Translations under genes and position numbers: made by a program | Notes under the pieces: generated by a model | What the model was told of the DNA's origin: nothing | Seen by the model: only the letters and a program-made list of their open reading frames with translations | Databases searched by the model: none | Part shown: positions 62,003 through 64,000 of the stretch, in pieces | Layout: each line of letters starts with the position of its first letter | How positions within the stretch are numbered: the stretch's first letter is position 1 | Source: Atopococcus tabaci | Lineage (GTDB): Bacteria; Bacillota; Bacilli; Lactobacillales; Carnobacteriaceae_A | Reading direction: 5' to 3' | DNA length: 64,000 bases | NCBI GenBank assembly: GCA_030535975.1 | Contig: JAUNQW010000002.1 | Location: 40,925-104,924, forward strand

Positions 62003-62038
62003 TAAAGACGAACGTATAAAAAACAAAGGAGATATGAT

Positions 62039-63712
62039 ATGTCAGTAAATATCAAAAACAACGAGACTGGGGTATTTGCAGTCGGCGGTTTGGATGAAAT
62101 AGGTAAGAATACCTACGGCATCCAATTTCAAGATGAAATTATTTTAATCGATGCGGGGATTCGATTCCCGGAGGATGATTTGCTCGGAATAGATTATGTT
62201 ATTCCAGATTATACTTACCTCAAAGAAAATCAAGACAAAATTAAAGGCTTATTTATTTCTCACGGTCACCAAGACCATATCGGTGGGATTCCCTACCTGT
62301 TAAAAGAATTTAATATACCTATTTATGCAGATGCTTTTGCGATGTCTTTAATTGAAGGCAGTTTACGTGAGCACCACCTGTTAAAAGACACAGAATTGCA
62401 CACCATTACTGAAGATGACGTGATAAAATTTAGAAAGACAAGTGTTTCTTTCTTTAGAGTGACCCACAGTATCCCTGAAGCATTTGGTGTGGTCGTACAG
62501 ACACCCAGTGGGAATATTGTCCATACCGGTGACTTCAAGTTTGATTTTACACCGGTTGGGAAACAGGCTAACTTACATAAAATGGCTAAGATTGGGAGTA
62601 ATGGTGTTCTAGCCTTACTTTCAGACTCTACTAATGCTGAGGTAGAAGAATTTACTAAATCAGAGCGCGTCGTGGGAGATACGATTGCTCGTTTAGTGAA
62701 TCAACAAATCGAAGGACGCATTATATTTGCTAGTTTTGCTTCTAACATTTCTCGTGTTCAAATGCTGATTAATGCAGCCATTAAAACCGGCCGTAAAATT
62801 TCAGTTTTTGGTAGAAGTATGGTCAATGCTGTAGAAAATGGCCAGGAATTAGGCTATCTTACAGCTCCTGAAGGATTGTTTGTTAAAGCGAATGAGCTCA
62901 ACAATCTGCCAGCCAGCGAGTCCATCATCTTATGCACAGGCTCCCAAGGAGAACGATTAGCAGCTTTAAGTCGTATTGCCAACGGAACTCACCAGCAGCT
63001 GTCAATCCAGCCCAATGATACCGTCATCTTCTCTTCTTCCCCTATCCCTGGTAATAAAACCAGTGTGAAAAGAGTTATCAACCAGCTCCGGGAGGCCGGT
63101 GCAACAGTGATTCATGGTAAATTAAATAACATTCATACATCAGGGCATGGAAGCCGAGAAGAACAAAAATTAATGCTGTCCTTAATTAAACCTAAATATT
63201 TTGTCCCTATCCACGGGGAGCACCGTATGTTGAAAATCCACGCGAGTATGGCGCAGGACATTGGTGTACCGGAAGACAACTGTTTTGTAATGGATAATGG
63301 TGACGTCTTAGCGTTAACATCAGATACCGCCCGAGAAGCCGGCCACTTTGATGCAGAAGAAGTTTATGTGGACGGTAAAGGGATTGGAGATATTGGTAAT
63401 ATCGTTCTACGTGACCGTCGCATCTTATCTGATAACGGGTTGCTTGTTGTCGTCGTTACGATAGATGTTGACAAACGACGTATTGTGAGCGGACCGGATA
63501 TCATATCCCGCGGTTTCATCTATATGCGTGAATCAGAAGAATTAATCCGTGAAACTCAAAAGGCCGCCTTTAACAGTATTCAAAGATCCTTAAAATTTGA
63601 AACACTTAACCGGCACAAAATGAAATCCAGTCTGATTGACAGCTTGAAAAACTTCCTATACAAAAAGACTGAAAGAAAACCAATGATTTTACCTGTCTTT
63701 ATGGAAATCTAA
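62039..63712 (+). CDS. rnjA: Ribonuclease J1
   Basis: Essential 5'-to-3' exo- and endoribonuclease for mRNA decay and rRNA maturation. The 557-aa protein has the full metal-binding motif H75-G-H77-Q-D79-H80 ([13 protein letters not shown]), [22 protein letters not shown] and PIHGEH, the beta-CASP domain and the C-terminal J domain. This separates it from the degenerate J2 at 40865-42535. AAAGGAG precedes the ATG. The small rpoY (epsilon) gene that often precedes rnjA in Bacilli is absent here. Confidence 0.96.
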   Translation: MSVNIKNNETGVFAVGGLDEIGKNTYGIQFQDEIILIDAGIRFPEDDLLGIDYVIPDYTYLKENQDKIKGLFISHGHQDHIGGIPYLLKEFNIPIYADAFAMSLIEGSLREHHLLKDTELHTITEDDVIKFRKTSVSFFRVTHSIPEAFGVVVQTPSGNIVHTGDFKFDFTPVGKQANLHKMAKIGSNGVLALLSDSTNAEVEEFTKSERVVGDTIARLVNQQIEGRIIFASFASNISRVQMLINAAIKTGRKISVFGRSMVNAVENGQELGYLTAPEGLFVKANELNNLPASESIILCTGSQGERLAALSRIANGTHQQLSIQPNDTVIFSSSPIPGNKTSVKRVINQLREAGATVIHGKLNNIHTSGHGSREEQKLMLSLIKPKYFVPIHGEHRMLKIHASMAQDIGVPEDNCFVMDNGDVLALTSDTAREAGHFDAEEVYVDGKGIGDIGNIVLRDRRILSDNGLLVVVVTIDVDKRRIVSGPDIISRGFIYMRESEELIRETQKAAFNSIQRSLKFETLNRHKMKSSLIDSLKNFLYKKTERKPMILPVFMEI

Positions 63713-63730
63713 AATTAATTTAACAAGAAT

Positions 63731-63768
63731 AGGGCCGTATTGAAAACAATCAATACGTCCCTTTTTTT
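63731..63768. terminator. Bidirectional terminator after rnjA
   Basis: AGGGCCGTATTG and CAATACGTCCCT pair (one C/T mismatch) with a T-run after the stem; it also reaches the end of the leftward gene at the right edge. Confidence 0.85.
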
Positions 63769-64000
63769 AATCTATTTTTTCACCATTTAAAATAAGTTTT
63801 CGGCTGTTTTCCCACTGAAAAAAAGCCGCATAATTACGGTGGGTATTGTAAAGACCCATGTACTCTTTTTGACCATCTATCCTTTCAACAGCCACAGCTT
63901 CCCCTTCAAGAAACGTGAGAACATTAGCGAAACCAAAGTCTAAACCAGTTAAGACATTTTCTAACTCCTTTTGAACCGCCTCTAGACTGAGATCTAAAAA
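63767..64000 (-). CDS. Unidentified protein, C-terminal fragment
   Basis: An open frame enters from the right edge and ends at TAA (63767-63769), giving the last 77 residues of a leftward gene. The visible part reads as mixed alpha/beta: EAVQKELENVL, FANVLTFLEGEAVAVERIDG, then YMGLYNTHRNYAAFFQW and a C-terminus NGEKID. I do not recognise it. No transmembrane segment is present. The frame is uninterrupted and shares the rnjA terminator, so it is probably a real gene. Confidence 0.65.
   Translation of the reverse strand, partial: FLDLSLEAVQKELENVLTGLDFGFANVLTFLEGEAVAVERIDGQKEYMGLYNTHRNYAAFFQWENSRKLILNGEKID

Noticed and set aside
1..64000. CRISPR arrays, tRNA or rRNA genes, insertion sequences, prophage attachment sites
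   Set aside because: No regularly spaced repeats, no cloverleaf with CCA end, no transposase and no terminal inverted repeats were seen; xerD is the housekeeping recombinase in its standard neighbourhood.

Overview
The window is chromosomal core-genome DNA from a low-GC Gram-positive bacterium. Gene content and order fit Lactobacillales; Aerococcaceae or a close relative is the likeliest family, but this is inferred from synteny and protein resemblance, not from a search. Support comes from the xerD-ribT-scpA-scpB-rluB block, the rnc-smc-ftsY-ylxM-ffh-rpsP-khpA-rimM-trmD-rplS block, the fakA-recG-plsX-acpP block, paired RNases J1 and J2, and Gram-positive Shine-Dalgarno, cre and LexA sites. 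Apart from five rightward units, nearly everything is read leftward (minus strand). No tRNA, rRNA, IS element, prophage or CRISPR array was found.

Layout. 1-480: start of a riboflavin transporter gene (ribU) under an FMN riboswitch, divergent from a class I fructose-bisphosphate aldolase with a CcpA (cre) site. 1441-10802: dnaE, pyk, cvfB, xerD, ribT, scpA, scpB, rluB (replication, glycolysis, chromosome segregation, rRNA modification). 11010-20765: rnc, smc, ftsY, ylxM, ffh, then rpsP, khpA, rimM, trmD, rplS (SRP targeting, condensin, ribosome maturation). 20918-22099: a lone rightward O-antigen-ligase-like membrane protein placed between rnc and acpP, apparently starting at AUU. 22154-27562: yloU (Asp23 family), fakA, recG, plsX, acpP (fatty-acid and phospholipid entry). 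27784: rpmB. 28030-38757: gmk, rpoZ, priA, fmt, rsmB, stp, prkC, rsgA, rpe, thiN. 38942: a small YolD-like gene under two LexA boxes. 39384-47777: cls, rnjB, pnp, rpsO, uvrB, rpsT (RNA decay, ribosome, repair). 47869-54626: holA, comEC, comEA, coaD, rsmD, ylbG, ftsW. 54747-59472: typA, then a phasin-like/AarF kinase/inositol-phosphatase unit. 59614-63712: lpd, def, rnjA. The right edge holds the 3' end of an unidentified gene.

Most of the window is ordinary housekeeping sequence. The parts worth a second look are: (i) the lone SOS-controlled YolD-like gene; (ii) the O-antigen-ligase-like gene with a non-canonical AUU start and a self-complementary Shine-Dalgarno; (iii) the FMN riboswitch expression platform with an 11-bp long-range stem; (iv) an RNase J2 that has lost several metal-binding residues while J1 keeps them; (v) a phasin-like/AarF/IMPase operon with a palindrome over its -35; and (vi) several unexplained palindromes in promoters or leaders (rnjA, yloU, rplS). 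No complete new multi-gene system is evident.
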